Assembly (NCBI GenBank): GCA_964411985.1
Contig: CAYPNF010000063.1
Coordinates: 1-43,211, forward strand
Origin: CAYPNF01 sp964411985
Lineage (GTDB): Bacteria; Verrucomicrobiota; Verrucomicrobiia; Limisphaerales; J093
Direction of reading: 5' to 3'
Length of the DNA: 43,211 bases
Position 1 is the stretch's first letter. Each line of letters begins with the position of its first letter. The notes beneath the pieces were generated by a model, which worked only from the letters and a program-made list of their open reading frames with translations, had not been told where the DNA came from and made no database searches. Below are positions 42,181 through 43,211 of this stretch, in pieces. The position numbers were made by a program, and so were the translations under genes.

Positions 42181-43211
42181 TCATGGCTGGCCTGGGGCTA
42201 GGACGACACGGAAGCCTATTTTGCTGTTCCCATCGTCGGGGGAGCAGCCGTGGCCGCGGGACGCAGACCGGCAATACTCGGCGAAGCCCCACGCCATCCC
42301 GTCGGAGTAGCGCGCGCCGCGGATCACGCGGCAGGAGCCCGTATCGGGACCTCGGGGGTCAACGACCATTCTACTGGGAAGGTTGTCAGACCACCAGTCC
42401 TGGCACCATTCGAACACATTCCCGTGCATGTCATACAGTCCCCAAGCGTTCGGTAGTTTCTGCCCCACCGGATGCGTCTGCCAGCCGCTGTTGCCGCTAT
42501 ACCACGCATAGTTCGTCAGGTTCGTGTAGCCCGGGTCATCCCCATAGCTGAACCTCGTCGTTGTCCCGGCCCGACAGGCATACTCCCATTCGGCTTCCGT
42601 CGGTAGGCGATAAACCGCATTGGTCGCTATTCGCCCCGCCAACCGTTCCCGCTGCGTGAGCTTGGCACAGTAACTCGCGGCATCCTCCCAGCTCACCGAC
42701 TCCACCGGACGGTTGGCGTCCGCCGGGAAATCAGGAGGCTGGAAGCGGCTCGGATTGGTGCCCATCACCGCCAGATACTCGCCTTGCGTCACTTCATACT
42801 TCCCCATCCAGAAACCCTTGGTCAGGGTCACCTGCGTTTGTGGTCCTTCGTTCTCGTAGCGGTCCACCTCATTCGTCGGGCTTCCCATCATGAAGGTGCC
42901 AGGTGGAATCCAAACCAAGTGCTGTGGATCGGGGTTGCCTTGACCCACCAACCTAAAGAACTCGTTGCCGCTGTAGATCGGAAGCATCACACGGTTCGTC
43001 TTCTCCGACCCCAGCATCTCCTCCCAGTCGGGCTCTGTGAGGCTGGTCGCACGCTGGAGTTTTGCCCCGATCGCGGTGGCATTCCATTGGATCGTAAGCC
43101 CAGCCGGTGTGATCGACGCTTGGGTGATGATGGGCACCGTCGGATCGTACTCGTAGGCACCCATGTCCCAGCCGCTCTTGCCATCGCCGTTGTCGTCACC
43201 GCCACGGGGAT
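42181..43211 (-). CDS. SUMF1/FGE-sulfatase-domain protein fused behind a GAYEY-type tail, N-terminus cut by window edge
   Basis: The frame runs off the right edge; an internal Met at 43164 is not the real start. The visible N-terminal part reads GGDDNGDGKSGWDMGAYEY, which matches the end of choice-of-anchor Q / beta-helix proteins with a DxNGDG calcium-type loop. A short linker beta domain follows, then the SUMF1 domain: WIPPGTFMMGSP, EVTQGEYLAVMG, RPVESVSWEDAASYC, YRLPTEAEWEYACRAGT, GLYDMHGNVFEWCQDWW and RGARYSDG. YCRSASR near the end holds one Cys. True formylglycine-generating enzymes use a Cys pair, and I see no clear second partner, so a non-FGE role is likely. It is probably secreted. 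Confidence 0.88.
   Translation of the reverse strand, partial: PRGGDDNGDGKSGWDMGAYEYDPTVPIITQASITPAGLTIQWNATAIGAKLQRATSLTEPDWEEMLGSEKTNRVMLPIYSGNEFFRLVGQGNPDPQHLVWIPPGTFMMGSPTNEVDRYENEGPQTQVTLTKGFWMGKYEVTQGEYLAVMGTNPSRFQPPDFPADANRPVESVSWEDAASYCAKLTQRERLAGRIATNAVYRLPTEAEWEYACRAGTTTRFSYGDDPGYTNLTNYAWYSGNSGWQTHPVGQKLPNAWGLYDMHGNVFEWCQDWWSDNLPSRMVVDPRGPDTGSCRVIRGARYSDGMAWGFAEYCRSASRGHGCSPDDGNSKIGFRVVLAPGQP

Overview
The window looks like a chromosome segment of a heterotrophic Verrucomicrobiota bacterium, most plausibly a Limisphaerales/Pedosphaerales-type (subdivision 3) lineage. That assignment is inferred from gene content: GC-rich genes, a pseudopilin with an H-X9-DG motif, a protein joining a GAYEY tail to a SUMF1 domain, PA14/Ig/CBM surface proteins, a CotH plus lamin-tail protein, PQQ-type propellers, many secreted glycoside hydrolases and hairpin-rich intergenic repeats. 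One 100-N assembly gap lies at 28568-28667.

Left part (1-12802, all minus strand). A very large secreted multidomain protein (two PA14-like domains, Ig/FnIII-like modules, a CBM6/35-like end) runs off the left edge and has a readable promoter and Shine-Dalgarno. Upstream lies a compact membrane locus: creD, an unrecognised six-helix membrane protein, a DUF6057-type membrane/TPR-like protein and, one base after its stop, a secreted propeller protein with a single heme-c CxxCH motif. The creD upstream region carries two copies of a CTTTG-N5-CAAAG operator and a tandem 143-bp unit of three hairpins. A CotH-kinase/lamin-tail protein follows.

Middle (12803-28421). A truncated sugar-nucleotide epimerase remnant sits beside a GHMP-kinase-like gene. 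Then come a GH20 hexosaminidase, a clan-A (GH5-like) hydrolase, GrpB, a Sel1-repeat protein and an AAA_14/DUF4143 ATPase. A tight three-gene operon follows: GH38 alpha-mannosidase, BadF-type N-acetylglucosamine kinase, and a PQQ-like propeller containing two EF-hands. Together GH20, GH38 and the kinase suggest breakdown of mannose- and GlcNAc-containing glycans (N-glycan- or mucin-like).

Right part (28422-43211). This is a mosaic of repeats and unrelated genes. A roughly 350-bp repeat with inverted ends occurs as two full copies and two fragments, and its edges are 12-bp minisatellites; one has expanded into an array too long to assemble. Between the copies are a GH43-PL10 fusion enzyme and a RHH/PIN toxin-antitoxin pair. 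Then follow a GntR/UTRA regulator, Mpl (murein tripeptide recycling), a SIS-domain isomerase, UvrC, a pseudopilin, a second PIN-type toxin-antitoxin pair, a small membrane protein and the SUMF1-domain protein that runs off the right edge. A 14-bp inverted repeat upstream of the GH38 operon resembles a site just before the GntR gene, suggesting that this regulator controls the glycan operon (inference).
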